From the NCBI GenBank assembly GCA_947630705.1, contig CANRIK010000018.1:247987-311986 (forward strand): a stretch of DNA of 64,000 bases, in the 5' to 3' direction. The notes below the pieces were generated by a model. That model was not told the DNA's origin. It saw only the letters and a program-made list of their open reading frames with translations, and ran no database searches. How positions within the stretch are numbered: the stretch's first letter is position 1; every line of letters starts with the position of its first letter. Origin of the DNA: an uncultured Clostridia bacterium. GTDB taxonomy: Bacteria > Bacillota > Clostridia > Christensenellales > Borkfalkiaceae. Shown here in pieces: positions 9,015-16,005 of this stretch. A program made the translations under genes and the position numbers.

Positions 9015-9923
9015 CTAAACCTCCATGATATTCTTTCCCGTGATTTTTAAGAATACCTTGTCCATATTTCCTTTAAGCACCTCAAAATCACTGAAAATTT
9101 GCGGATTTTTACAAATTAATTTGGCTATTTCATCCGTCCCCTTGATTTCCACTTCGAGAAAATCGCGTTCCCGATTTAACTTATATGCCATAGATCCGAA
9201 TAAGCGTTCCGCTTCGTCGAGTTTATCGTAAAAACGTATGAAATCAATGGCGTATTTGTTTTTCAAATCGTGCGGAGTTCCTTCCGCCGCCTTTTTGCCG
9301 CCATCTATAATCAATACGTAATCCGCAACGGCCGACTCCTCCATATAATGAGTAGTCAAAAGCACCGTCAGTCCCCTCTCCTTACGGTATTTCTCGATTA
9401 CTGCCCAAACGGTCTGACGCGTCTTGGGGTCGAGACCGGTAGTCGGCTCGTCCAATATAAGAAGCTGTGGACTGTTAATAAGCGCCCGGGCTATATCGAT
9501 TCGCCTTTTCTGTCCTCCGGAAAGTTTTATAAGCGGCCTCACCAGAATTTCTTTTAAATCGAGAAGTCTGTCAAGTTCAGATAATCTTTCGTTGAATTCA
9601 CTGCCGTAAATGCCATACATAGCGGCGCGGCTTTTGAGATTATCGAGCGCGGAAAGACGTTTATCCAGAACGGAATTCTGAAAAACAACTCCAACTTTGC
9701 CCTTTATTTTTTCGGGATGCTCGTCGATATCTTCTCCGCAAACCTTAACTATACCGCCGTCGCGCTTTAAAATGCCGCTGATTATGTTTATTGTCGTAGA
9801 TTTACCGGCTCCGTTTACGCCGAGAAAGGCAAACAGTTCGCCTTCGCGGACGGAAAACGATAGGTCGTCCACTGCTTTCACGTCCTTGAAAGACTTGCAC
9901 AATTTCTCTATTTCGATAACCAT
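9015..9923 (-). CDS. ABC exporter ATP-binding protein
   Basis: 302-residue nucleotide-binding subunit for the permease at 8068. Walker A is GVNGAGKST (residues about 34-42), the signature is LSGGQKRR, Walker B is LLILDEPTTGLD, and the switch His lies in LLTTHYMEE. Residues beyond 220 form the C-terminal extension common in DrrA/NatA-like proteins of ABC-2 systems. A Shine-Dalgarno (AGGAGAG) lies close to the ATG. It sits between the TetR gene and the permease gene on the same strand, and the stop and next start are 2 bases apart. Confidence 0.93.
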   Translation of the reverse strand: MVIEIEKLCKSFKDVKAVDDLSFSVREGELFAFLGVNGAGKSTTINIISGILKRDGGIVKVCGEDIDEHPEKIKGKVGVVFQNSVLDKRLSALDNLKSRAAMYGIYGSEFNERLSELDRLLDLKEILVRPLIKLSGGQKRRIDIARALINSPQLLILDEPTTGLDPKTRQTVWAVIEKYRKERGLTVLLTTHYMEESAVADYVLIIDGGKKAAEGTPHDLKNKYAIDFIRFYDKLDEAERLFGSMAYKLNRERDFLEVEIKGTDEIAKLICKNPQIFSDFEVLKGNMDKVFLKITGKNIMEV

Positions 9924-9958
9924 TTATATATTCTCTCCTAAAAGTAAAAGTTTTTGAT

Positions 9959-10516
9959 TCATATACCCAATCTCGTTTTTACGCCGAAGAATTCGTCTGT
10001 CAACATGCGCTCTACCGTAATCCAATCCCAATTCAAATATCCTGTTGCGTACATGGTTGCAATACCGTGCACCCATACCCACATATGAGCATGAAGCTCG
10101 TGAGCTCTGCTTTCAGACACTCCGCTACGTTCCATAATTTTAAATACCTCGTCGTTAAAACCGGAATCCTCGTCTAATGTTTCGGAACCCGATCTGTCAC
10201 GCATAAAGAGGTACTTAAAAAACTGCGGTTCATCCTTTGCAAATCGAATATACCCCATGCCCGTCGCCTTGTATTCCGGATACTTGCCGGAAGCTATTTC
10301 CTTGCGAAGATATTCATGATATATTTGCACAATCTGCGCCGCTATTTCCTTTTTGAGTTCCGCCATTCCGCCGAAACAGTTGTACACCGGTTGAGTGGAG
10401 CAATTACACGCTTTTGCAAGAGAACGCATATTCAGCCCCTCCATCCCATCTTTTTTTACAATTTTAAGGGCATTTTTTAAAATATAAGCTCTTTCAACTA
10501 CTTTTTTAGCAGGCAT
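9959..10516 (-). CDS. TetR-family regulator with WHG-type C-terminal domain
   Basis: 185 residues. The N-terminal helix-turn-helix is MRSLAKACNCSTQPVYNCFGGMAELKKEI; the C-terminus carries MWVWVHGIATMYATGYL, the tryptophan-His-Gly stretch of the WHG ligand domain. I chose MPAKKVVE (10516) as the start because AAAGGAG is 6 bases upstream; the frame from 10537 would overlap the operators. It heads the operon with the ABC exporter and most likely represses it through the two palindromes at 10530-10561, which also makes it self-regulating. Confidence 0.9.
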   Translation of the reverse strand: MPAKKVVERAYILKNALKIVKKDGMEGLNMRSLAKACNCSTQPVYNCFGGMAELKKEIAAQIVQIYHEYLRKEIASGKYPEYKATGMGYIRFAKDEPQFFKYLFMRDRSGSETLDEDSGFNDEVFKIMERSGVSESRAHELHAHMWVWVHGIATMYATGYLNWDWITVERMLTDEFFGVKTRLGI

Positions 10517-10529
10517 ATCGCTCCTTTTA

Positions 10530-10561
10530 AATAACATATGTTATTAATAACGCTTGTTATT
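10530..10561. promoter_or_regulatory. Two abutting 16-bp TetR operators
   Basis: AATAACATATGTTATT (10530-10545, perfect palindrome) is followed directly by AATAACGCTTGTTATT (10546-10561), with the same arms AATAAC/GTTATT. They lie just upstream of the TetR gene's Shine-Dalgarno. The arrangement predicts two dimers side by side. Binding is inferred, not shown. Confidence 0.75.
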
Positions 10562-10624
10562 TTATAGTAAATAAAAAAGAAAGTCAAGCCATTTATTAAA
10601 ATATTTCAAAAAAATGATACTATT

Positions 10625-10834
10625 TCAAAAATTCGAGAGCCCCAAAAGATAATCGGAAGAAATATCGAGCAATTTGCAAAGTTTATAAAGTATATCTACC
10701 GACGGCAAATTCTCTCCCTTTTTCCAATTTGTTATATTCCCCTCGGATATCCCGAGAAACTCCGCAATTTGTTTTTGAGTATAGCCGCTGAATTTGATGG
10801 CCTCCGCCACTCTCTCTCTGAATAATGATTCCAT
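10625..10834 (-). CDS. Small XRE/Cro-type repressor
   Basis: A 69-residue, single-domain helix-turn-helix protein. The recognition region reads YTQKQIAEFLGISEGNITNWKKGENLPSVD and the end is LLDISSDYLLGLSNF, typical of clostridial and phage-like minimal repressors with no sensing domain. It is divergent from the BspA-like lipoprotein gene 87 bases away, and two copies of a 15-base palindrome lie between them. The probable role is repression of itself and of the lipoprotein gene. How repression is relieved is not visible. Confidence 0.85.
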   Translation of the reverse strand: MESLFRERVAEAIKFSGYTQKQIAEFLGISEGNITNWKKGENLPSVDILYKLCKLLDISSDYLLGLSNF

Positions 10835-10841
10835 AATTGAA

Positions 10842-10893
10842 TTCAGTTTAACTGATTTACTTCTTTTTGCTTGACAAATTCAGTTTAACTGAA
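10842..10893. promoter_or_regulatory. Paired XRE operators and BspA-gene promoter
   Basis: TTCAGTTTAACTGA(T/A) occurs at 10842-10856 and perfectly at 10879-10893. The second copy lies inside the spacer between TTGACA (10871-10876) and TATTAT (10895-10900), so a bound repressor would block sigma-A polymerase. The spacer is 18 bases. Confidence 0.75.
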
Positions 10894-10900
10894 TTATTAT
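10871..10900 (+). promoter_or_regulatory. Sigma-A promoter of the BspA-like gene
   Basis: Consensus TTGACA, 18-base spacer, TATTAT. AAAGGAG follows at 10907-10913 just before the ATG at 10921. Confidence 0.7.
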
Positions 10901-10920
10901 ATTGTTAAAGGAGAAAAGTT

Positions 10921-13158
10921 ATGAAAAGAAAACTATTGGCATTGATTTTGTTTATCGGTGCAATATTATGTTGCACGCTTGCCCTGTCTGCATGTGGTGG
11001 CGATAATAATGAGCCCCACGTTCATGAATGGGGCGAATGGGTAGTTACGGAGGCTCCTACATGTATAAAAGGAGGCAAAGAAACTAGAACATGTAAACTC
11101 GACCCCTCTCATGTCGAAACGAGAGACACATGGGATTCGACAGCGCATAAACTAATTCACCATGAAGCACAAGCTGCCACATGCTCGGCAGGCGGTTGGA
11201 ATGCATACGATGAATGCGAATACTGCGATTATTCTACTCAATACAGTCAATTAATAGAGATTGATCCGGACGCGCATGATTTTGACGGCGGAGATAAATG
11301 CAAGATTTGTGGCACTGCCTCTAATTACACTCGCGGATTGGATTTTTCTTACACGGAAGGATCTACCGAATATAGCGTTTGGGTATCGGGCGATAATACT
11401 CTTAAAAATGAAACCGAGATAGTTATACCTTGCTCTTACAAAGGCTTGCCGGTAACTACGATAGACTCCTATGCGTTCAACTTATGCTCAAATCTTACTA
11501 ACGTTATCCTTCCTGACAGCATAACCAATATAGAAGATAAGGCATTTGCCGGCTGTAAAAAACTTAAAAACATGACGTTCGGGAAAAACGTTGCATCCCT
11601 CGGAGAAAATATTTTTGAGTCGTGTTATGAACTCGAAAGTATTGAAGTTGACGAAAACAACGCATTATTTTCGAGCGACGAAGAAGGGATTTTATACAAT
11701 AAAAATAAAACCGCCATATTAAAAGTTCCCCAAACAAAGACGGAAGTAAACATACCAAGCTCTGTTACCGCTATCGGAGCCTATGCCTTCGGCGAATCTC
11801 GTATCTGGACTATAACCATACCTGAATCTATTACTACATTAGCTCCGAATTCATTCGCAGACTGCGTAAAATTAGTTCAGGTTATAAACATGTCCGAATT
11901 AGAAATTGAAAAAGGTTACGATATCAGTGGGATATCAAATTACGCCGTCGAAGTGTTAAATTCAGACACACAAACACAAACCAAAATCAAAGATAACGGA
12001 GATTATAAGTTTTATATCGACGGAGAATATGACGGCGAAAACGAAAAGATTCTGCTGGGATATAACGGCACAGACACAGAATTGAATTTACCGTCAGACG
12101 GAAGACCTTACAAAATCAATAGCTATGCTTTTTCGGATAACTCGGGTATTACTAAAATAACAATAAATAACGCAACCGAAATTAAGAACGGAGCGTTTGC
12201 CCGTTGCTCGAAACTCGAAGAAGTTTCTATTCCTCAAACCGTAACTCTTATTTCAGTCTCTGCGTTTGACGACTGTATCAGTCTTAAAAATATTTCAGTC
12301 TCCGACTCCAACTCAAATTTTTCAAGTCAAGACGGAATTCTGTTCAATAAAAATAAAACCGAGATTATAAGAGTACCCCAAACAAAGACGGAAGTAAATA
12401 TACCAAGCACCGTAACGACTATCGGAAGGAACGCATTCGAGGATTGTACAACTCTTACGAGTATCACGATACCATCAAGCGTTACTACTATCGATGATTA
12501 TGCATTCGAGGATTGTACAAATCTTACAAGCATTGTTTTTGATAGCAACAGTACGCTTAAAAGCATAGGCACCGCGGCATTTTACCACTGCGATAATATT
12601 ACGAGTATAGATATCCCCCAAAGCGTTACCTCAATCAGGGGCTGGGCGTTCTGCTGCAACAAACTCAAAAATATTACAATAGGCGATAATGTTACTTATA
12701 TAGGCCAAGATACTTTTACTGGCACCGCTTATTTTTCCGATTTAGGTAATTGGCATAACAACGCACTCTATTTAGAAAATTATCTCCTCACAGTAGCCGA
12801 CCTTACGGATTCCTACACCATTGCAGTCGGCACAAAACTTATAGCTGAAAGTGCATTTTATGGTCGCCGCCTTAAAAGCGTAATAATTCCCGACAGCGTT
12901 ACTACTATCTGTGAGAGAGCGTTTTATGGTTGCACAAATCTCATGAGCGTAACGATAGGCAACGGCGTTAATTCAATCGGGAGCTGGGCGTTTTATGAAT
13001 GTATAAGTCTTACGAGCGCTACTTTTCAAAATACACAAGGTTGGAAAGTTGAAGCGCCAGTGTCAGATGCTCTGCATATAACTTTGGGTACTCCCGAAGA
13101 AAATGCGATTTATTTAACTCAAACTTATCTCGATTATTCTTGGATTAGAGAAAACTGA
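10921..13158 (+). CDS. BspA-type leucine-rich-repeat lipoprotein
   Basis: 745-residue surface lipoprotein. The signal peptide ends in the lipobox LSAC (Cys about residue 25), followed by a Gly/Asp/Asn linker. Residues 32-140 hold Cys-pair modules (EAPTCIKGGKETRTC; EYCDYS; CKICGT) of a kind common in clostridial surface proteins. From about 165 onward come LRR_5 (BspA) repeats of the form AFxxCxxLxxITIPxSVTxIG. Such proteins usually mediate adhesion or ligand binding outside the cell. Two blocks around NKNKT..I..VPQTKTEVNIPS are near-duplicates at DNA level. It is controlled by the divergent XRE protein at 10625 (inferred) and ends at a strong terminator. Confidence 0.9.
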   Translation: MKRKLLALILFIGAILCCTLALSACGGDNNEPHVHEWGEWVVTEAPTCIKGGKETRTCKLDPSHVETRDTWDSTAHKLIHHEAQAATCSAGGWNAYDECEYCDYSTQYSQLIEIDPDAHDFDGGDKCKICGTASNYTRGLDFSYTEGSTEYSVWVSGDNTLKNETEIVIPCSYKGLPVTTIDSYAFNLCSNLTNVILPDSITNIEDKAFAGCKKLKNMTFGKNVASLGENIFESCYELESIEVDENNALFSSDEEGILYNKNKTAILKVPQTKTEVNIPSSVTAIGAYAFGESRIWTITIPESITTLAPNSFADCVKLVQVINMSELEIEKGYDISGISNYAVEVLNSDTQTQTKIKDNGDYKFYIDGEYDGENEKILLGYNGTDTELNLPSDGRPYKINSYAFSDNSGITKITINNATEIKNGAFARCSKLEEVSIPQTVTLISVSAFDDCISLKNISVSDSNSNFSSQDGILFNKNKTEIIRVPQTKTEVNIPSTVTTIGRNAFEDCTTLTSITIPSSVTTIDDYAFEDCTNLTSIVFDSNSTLKSIGTAAFYHCDNITSIDIPQSVTSIRGWAFCCNKLKNITIGDNVTYIGQDTFTGTAYFSDLGNWHNNALYLENYLLTVADLTDSYTIAVGTKLIAESAFYGRRLKSVIIPDSVTTICERAFYGCTNLMSVTIGNGVNSIGSWAFYECISLTSATFQNTQGWKVEAPVSDALHITLGTPEENAIYLTQTYLDYSWIREN

Positions 13159-13172
13159 ATTTTAAAAAACTT

Positions 13173-13210
13173 AAAATCGGTTCCGCAACAATGCCGCGGA
13201 ACCGATTTTA
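13173..13210 (+). terminator. Intrinsic terminator after the BspA-like gene
   Basis: AAAATCGGTTCCGC pairs with GCGGAACCGATTTT. It also lies just beyond the 3' end of the RNase P RNA on the other strand. Confidence 0.8.
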
Positions 13211-13221
13211 AATAATTTAAT

Positions 13222-13579
13222 TCGAGATTAATCTGTAAGCCGAGTTCTGTCGTGTACGGTCATCTATCTAATCTTGCAGTCGCCTGCAAGTTCAAGCGAT
13301 ATTCACGGCGTGCGGCGGACGGGCAATCCTTGCCATTAAAGGCAGCCGCAAACCCAATCTTGCATCGGGTGGGGTTTAATTGGCTTGCTCCGTTACCGGA
13401 GCAACGGTGAGCTCTTGCCTCGCCATTCCGCCCTTACCGCGCAAATGCGCGGCGGTATATTTCTGTTCACTTTCCTTGAAGTCGCCTCCACCTGCCGTTA
13501 ACAGGCACCCTGCCCTTCGATGCTCGGACTTTCCTCACGCTGCTCTCGCAGCCCGCGACCGTATGATTAACTCAAATCA
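13222..13579 (-). ncRNA. rnpB: RNase P RNA, bacterial class A
   Basis: Catalytic RNA that matures tRNA 5' ends. On the minus strand the 5' part contains the conserved GAGGAAAGTCCGAGC core (CR-I), the middle contains GGGTGCCTGTTAACGGCAGG and GGAAAGTGAACAGAAA, and the 3' part ends in ACAGAACTCGGCTTAC, the universal 3' core. ATTTGAG-TTAATC at the 5' end pairs with GATTAATCTCGAAT at the 3' end to form P1. Length about 358 nt fits class A. Exact ends are estimated from P1. Confidence 0.95.
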
Positions 13580-13631
13580 CCTACATTTTAACACCTTTTA
13601 AAAATTAATCCAACTATTTTTGAGTTGCATA

Positions 13632-13660
13632 TTGATTTTTACATAGATTTCCTTTAAAAT
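13632..13660 (+). promoter_or_regulatory. Sigma-A promoter of pyk
   Basis: TTGATT (13632-13637), 17-base spacer, TAAAAT (13655-13660), 36 bases before the start codon. Confidence 0.6.
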
Positions 13661-13695
13661 ATATTGTGTTGGAATATTAAATAAAGGGGTAGAAC

Positions 13696-15114
13696 ATGAA
13701 AAAAACCAAAATAATATGCACACTCGGTCCGGCAAGCGACAACGAAATAGTTCTTTCGGAAATGATAGATGCCGGAATGAACGTTGCCAGACTTAATTTT
13801 TCGCACGGAACACATGAAGAACACGCGCAGAAAATAGCGATGATCAAGCGTTTGAGAGAGCGCAAAAAAGTGCCTCTGCCCATACTGCTTGACACAAAAG
13901 GACCCGAATTCAGAATCAAAACTTTTGCTGACGGTAAAATAACTTTAAAAGACGGCGAGCCTTTCACTTTCACTACCGAAGATATAATCGGCGACAAAAA
14001 CCGCGTTTCCGTCACTTTTGAAGGCCTCTGCGACCAAATGCTCCCCGGAGATAAAATTCTTTTGAACAACGGTCTTATGGTGTTTGAAGTCGTACGCGTG
14101 CAAAAGCCCGACGTCGTTTGCAAAACGCTTATAGGCGGTGAACTTTCAAACAGAAAGAGCATGTTTTTCCCCGATAAACAGCTCGAAATGGTATATCTTT
14201 CCGAACAGGACAAAGACGATATAAAATTCGGCGTGGAACAGGGCGTGGATTTTATCGCTCTATCTTTCGTTTCGAAAGCACAGGACGTCATCGACGTAAG
14301 AAACTGGCTGAAAATGTGCGGTTCTCCCGAAAAAGAGATTGAAATAATAGCCAAAATCGAGAGCCGCGCAGGCGTAAACAACCTTGAAGAGATCTTGGCG
14401 GTCTCCGACGGAATAATGGTTGCAAGAGGCGATTTGGGCGTTGAAGTTCCCTTTGAAGAGCTCCCCGGCATTCAGAAAAAGATTATCAATGCCTGCCGTA
14501 TACGCGGAAAGCGCAGCGTAACGGCTACCGAAATGCTCGAATCCATGATAAAGCAACCTCGACCTACGCGTGCGGAAATTTCGGACGTGGCAAACGCAGT
14601 TTACGACGGTTCTTCGGCAATAATGCTGTCCGGCGAAACAGCTGCCGGAGCTTTCCCCGTAGAAGCGGTTCGCGCAATGTCGAAGATAGCTCAACAAGCA
14701 GAATCCAACACGAATTACATAGCGCATATCGACGACAGCGAATATCATATAAAGAATCTTTCGGAAGCCCTCTCCCACTCCGCCTGCACCCTTGCGCAAG
14801 ATATCGACGCAAAAGTAATAGTCGTATGCACCAGAACGGGCGGAACAGCAAGAACCGTTTCAAGATTCCGTCCTATGATTGACATAATTGGCATGACGAC
14901 AGATGAACATGCTTACAGAAAACTTGCTTTGAGCTGGGGAGTAATACCTGTCATGAGCGAGGAATTCTATTCGGTTGACGTTCTCTTCCACTATGCAAAG
15001 CGCGCCGCCATAGACACCGGTCTCGTTCAAAAAGGCGATAAAATAGTTTTGACCGGAGGCACTCCGAACGGAAAGAGCGGAAACAGTAACCTTATAAACG
15101 TTGAAACAGTCTGA
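13696..15114 (+). CDS. pyk: Pyruvate kinase
   Basis: Final glycolytic step: phosphoenolpyruvate plus ADP to pyruvate plus ATP. The 472 residues cover the barrel, B and C domains. KIICTLGPAS at the N-terminus, NFSHGTHEEH, the B-domain start DTKGPEFRI, the active-site stretch IEIIAKIESRAGVNN and the Mg/K site MVARGDLGVE are all clear. It lacks the extra PEP-utilising C-terminal domain of many Bacillus and Clostridium pyruvate kinases (about 585 residues), so it is the short form. Shine-Dalgarno AAAGGGG precedes the start. It is monocistronic, with its own promoter and terminator. Confidence 0.97.
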   Translation: MKKTKIICTLGPASDNEIVLSEMIDAGMNVARLNFSHGTHEEHAQKIAMIKRLRERKKVPLPILLDTKGPEFRIKTFADGKITLKDGEPFTFTTEDIIGDKNRVSVTFEGLCDQMLPGDKILLNNGLMVFEVVRVQKPDVVCKTLIGGELSNRKSMFFPDKQLEMVYLSEQDKDDIKFGVEQGVDFIALSFVSKAQDVIDVRNWLKMCGSPEKEIEIIAKIESRAGVNNLEEILAVSDGIMVARGDLGVEVPFEELPGIQKKIINACRIRGKRSVTATEMLESMIKQPRPTRAEISDVANAVYDGSSAIMLSGETAAGAFPVEAVRAMSKIAQQAESNTNYIAHIDDSEYHIKNLSEALSHSACTLAQDIDAKVIVVCTRTGGTARTVSRFRPMIDIIGMTTDEHAYRKLALSWGVIPVMSEEFYSVDVLFHYAKRAAIDTGLVQKGDKIVLTGGTPNGKSGNSNLINVETV

Positions 15115-15139
15115 TTCGCAGAACAAAATCAAGCTATAT

Positions 15140-15174
15140 TAAAGGCCTATGCGTCACTACGCATAGGCCTTTTA
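15140..15174. terminator. Bidirectional terminator
   Basis: AAAGGCCTATGCG and CGCATAGGCCTTT form a 13-bp perfect stem with T and A flanks, between convergent pyk and the XRE gene. It overlaps the XRE stop codon. Confidence 0.85.
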
Positions 15175-15375
15175 ATCTTCGAGACCGGCAAGGTAATCTA
15201 TCGATACTCCGAAAAATTTGGCAATAGCTATTAACTTCGAGAGAGTCGGTTCACACTTGCCGAGTTCCCACAAACTTATTATGGATTTCCCGACTTCGAG
15301 CTCTTTCGAAAGCTGAATCTGTCCAATCCCCTTTTCAATACGCAACATGCGCAACCTTTCACCGAATTCCTGCAT
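15172..15375 (-). CDS. Small XRE/Cro-type repressor
   Basis: 67-residue single-domain helix-turn-helix protein: ERLRMLRIEKGIGQIQLSKE, then VGKSIISLWELGKCEPTLSK, ending FFGVSIDYLAGLED. The same size and ending style as the repressor at 10625 indicate the same kind of regulator. The ORF can extend to 15420, but that would cross both operators, so MQEFGERL at 15375 is the likelier start even though no strong Shine-Dalgarno is seen. It is divergent from the zinc-ribbon membrane-protein gene, whose promoter holds a palindrome in its spacer. It probably represses both genes. Confidence 0.82.
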   Translation of the reverse strand: MQEFGERLRMLRIEKGIGQIQLSKELEVGKSIISLWELGKCEPTLSKLIAIAKFFGVSIDYLAGLED

Positions 15376-15384
15376 GATTTTATT

Positions 15385-15431
15385 TTCCCACAAAAATGGG
15401 AAAAATACTTGACTTCCCATTATAATGGGAA
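15385..15431. promoter_or_regulatory. Two 18-bp XRE operators
   Basis: TTCCCACAAAAATGGGAA (15385-15402) and the perfect palindrome TTCCCATTATAATGGGAA (15414-15431) share the arms TTCCCA/TGGGAA with centres 29 bases apart. The second overlaps the last base of the -35 box at 15409-15414 and fills the whole spacer up to the -10 box at 15432-15437. Confidence 0.8.
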
Positions 15432-15437
15432 TATAAT
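15409..15437 (+). promoter_or_regulatory. Sigma-A promoter of the zinc-ribbon gene
   Basis: TTGACT, 17-base spacer that is itself an operator palindrome, TATAAT. A strong AAGGAGG follows at 15453-15459. Confidence 0.8.
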
Positions 15438-15467
15438 ATTTTTATTATTACTAAGGAGGATAACTCG

Positions 15468-15779
15468 ATGTTTTGTAAGAATTGCGGAAAGGAAATAGCC
15501 GACAATGCCGTTGTATGTCCCTTTTGCGGAGTTCAGGTTGCCGAAATCAAGAGAAATGAAGCCGGAAAAACCTGTACGTTGGCAATTATAGGTTTTGTTC
15601 TCTCGTTCCTTATATCGATTGCAGGACTTATTTGCAGCATAATTGCGAGAAAAAAGTGTCGCGAAGAAAATCTCGAAGGCGACGGACTTGCGCTTGCCGG
15701 AATAATTATAAGCAGCGTTTCAATTATTATTTATTTCGTAGCTTTAATCGGATTAGCTTCATGCGCTGTATTTAGTTAA
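15468..15779 (+). CDS. Zinc-ribbon membrane protein with DUF4190-like helices
   Basis: 103 residues. The N-terminal zinc ribbon has Cys 3, 6, 17 and 20 (FCKNCGKEIADNAVVCPFC). Residues 36-60 and 78-102 are hydrophobic, with the loop IARKKCREENLEGDGLALAG between them, a layout seen in DUF4190-type proteins. Its function is unknown in general. The ribosome site is strong and the promoter is tightly covered by XRE operators, so the gene is probably inducible. It ends at a long-stem terminator. It is paired with the divergent repressor at 15172. Confidence 0.8.
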   Translation: MFCKNCGKEIADNAVVCPFCGVQVAEIKRNEAGKTCTLAIIGFVLSFLISIAGLICSIIARKKCREENLEGDGLALAGIIISSVSIIIYFVALIGLASCAVFS

Positions 15780-15800
15780 ATATTCCGTGACATTTATCAA

Positions 15801-15845
15801 CGCGTGGAGTAACGCAAAATATTGCGTTACTCCACGCTTTTTTTA
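15801..15845 (+). terminator. Long-stem intrinsic terminator
   Basis: GCGTGGAGTAACGCAA pairs perfectly with TTGCGTTACTCCACGC, followed by seven T residues. Confidence 0.85.
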
Positions 15846-15904
15846 AAATTTACAATGCATGATGCTACTCATAGAATTTTGCTTTATATATTTCTCACGA
15901 TTAA

Positions 15905-15935
15905 GGCGGCGGCGCATTTTTATGCGCCGCCGCCC
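15905..15935. repeat. GC-rich perfect hairpin
   Basis: GGCGGCGGCGCAT and ATGCGCCGCCGCC form a 13-bp stem in an AT-rich gap between the zinc-ribbon gene and the 3' end of the flavoprotein gene at 16006. There is no T run on either side, so it is a weak terminator at best. The rest of the 15846-16005 gap shows nothing else. Confidence 0.6.
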
Positions 15936-16005
15936 CAGAGAGAATATGAAAAAAAATTTGCGTATATGCCTCTTAAATCGAGAACATTATATCTTTTAAT
16001 TGTGT

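Noticed and set aside
13677..14471. 264-codon open frame opposite pyk
   Set aside because: Antisense of pyruvate kinase core; Ser/Pro/Thr-rich translation typical of shadow frames.
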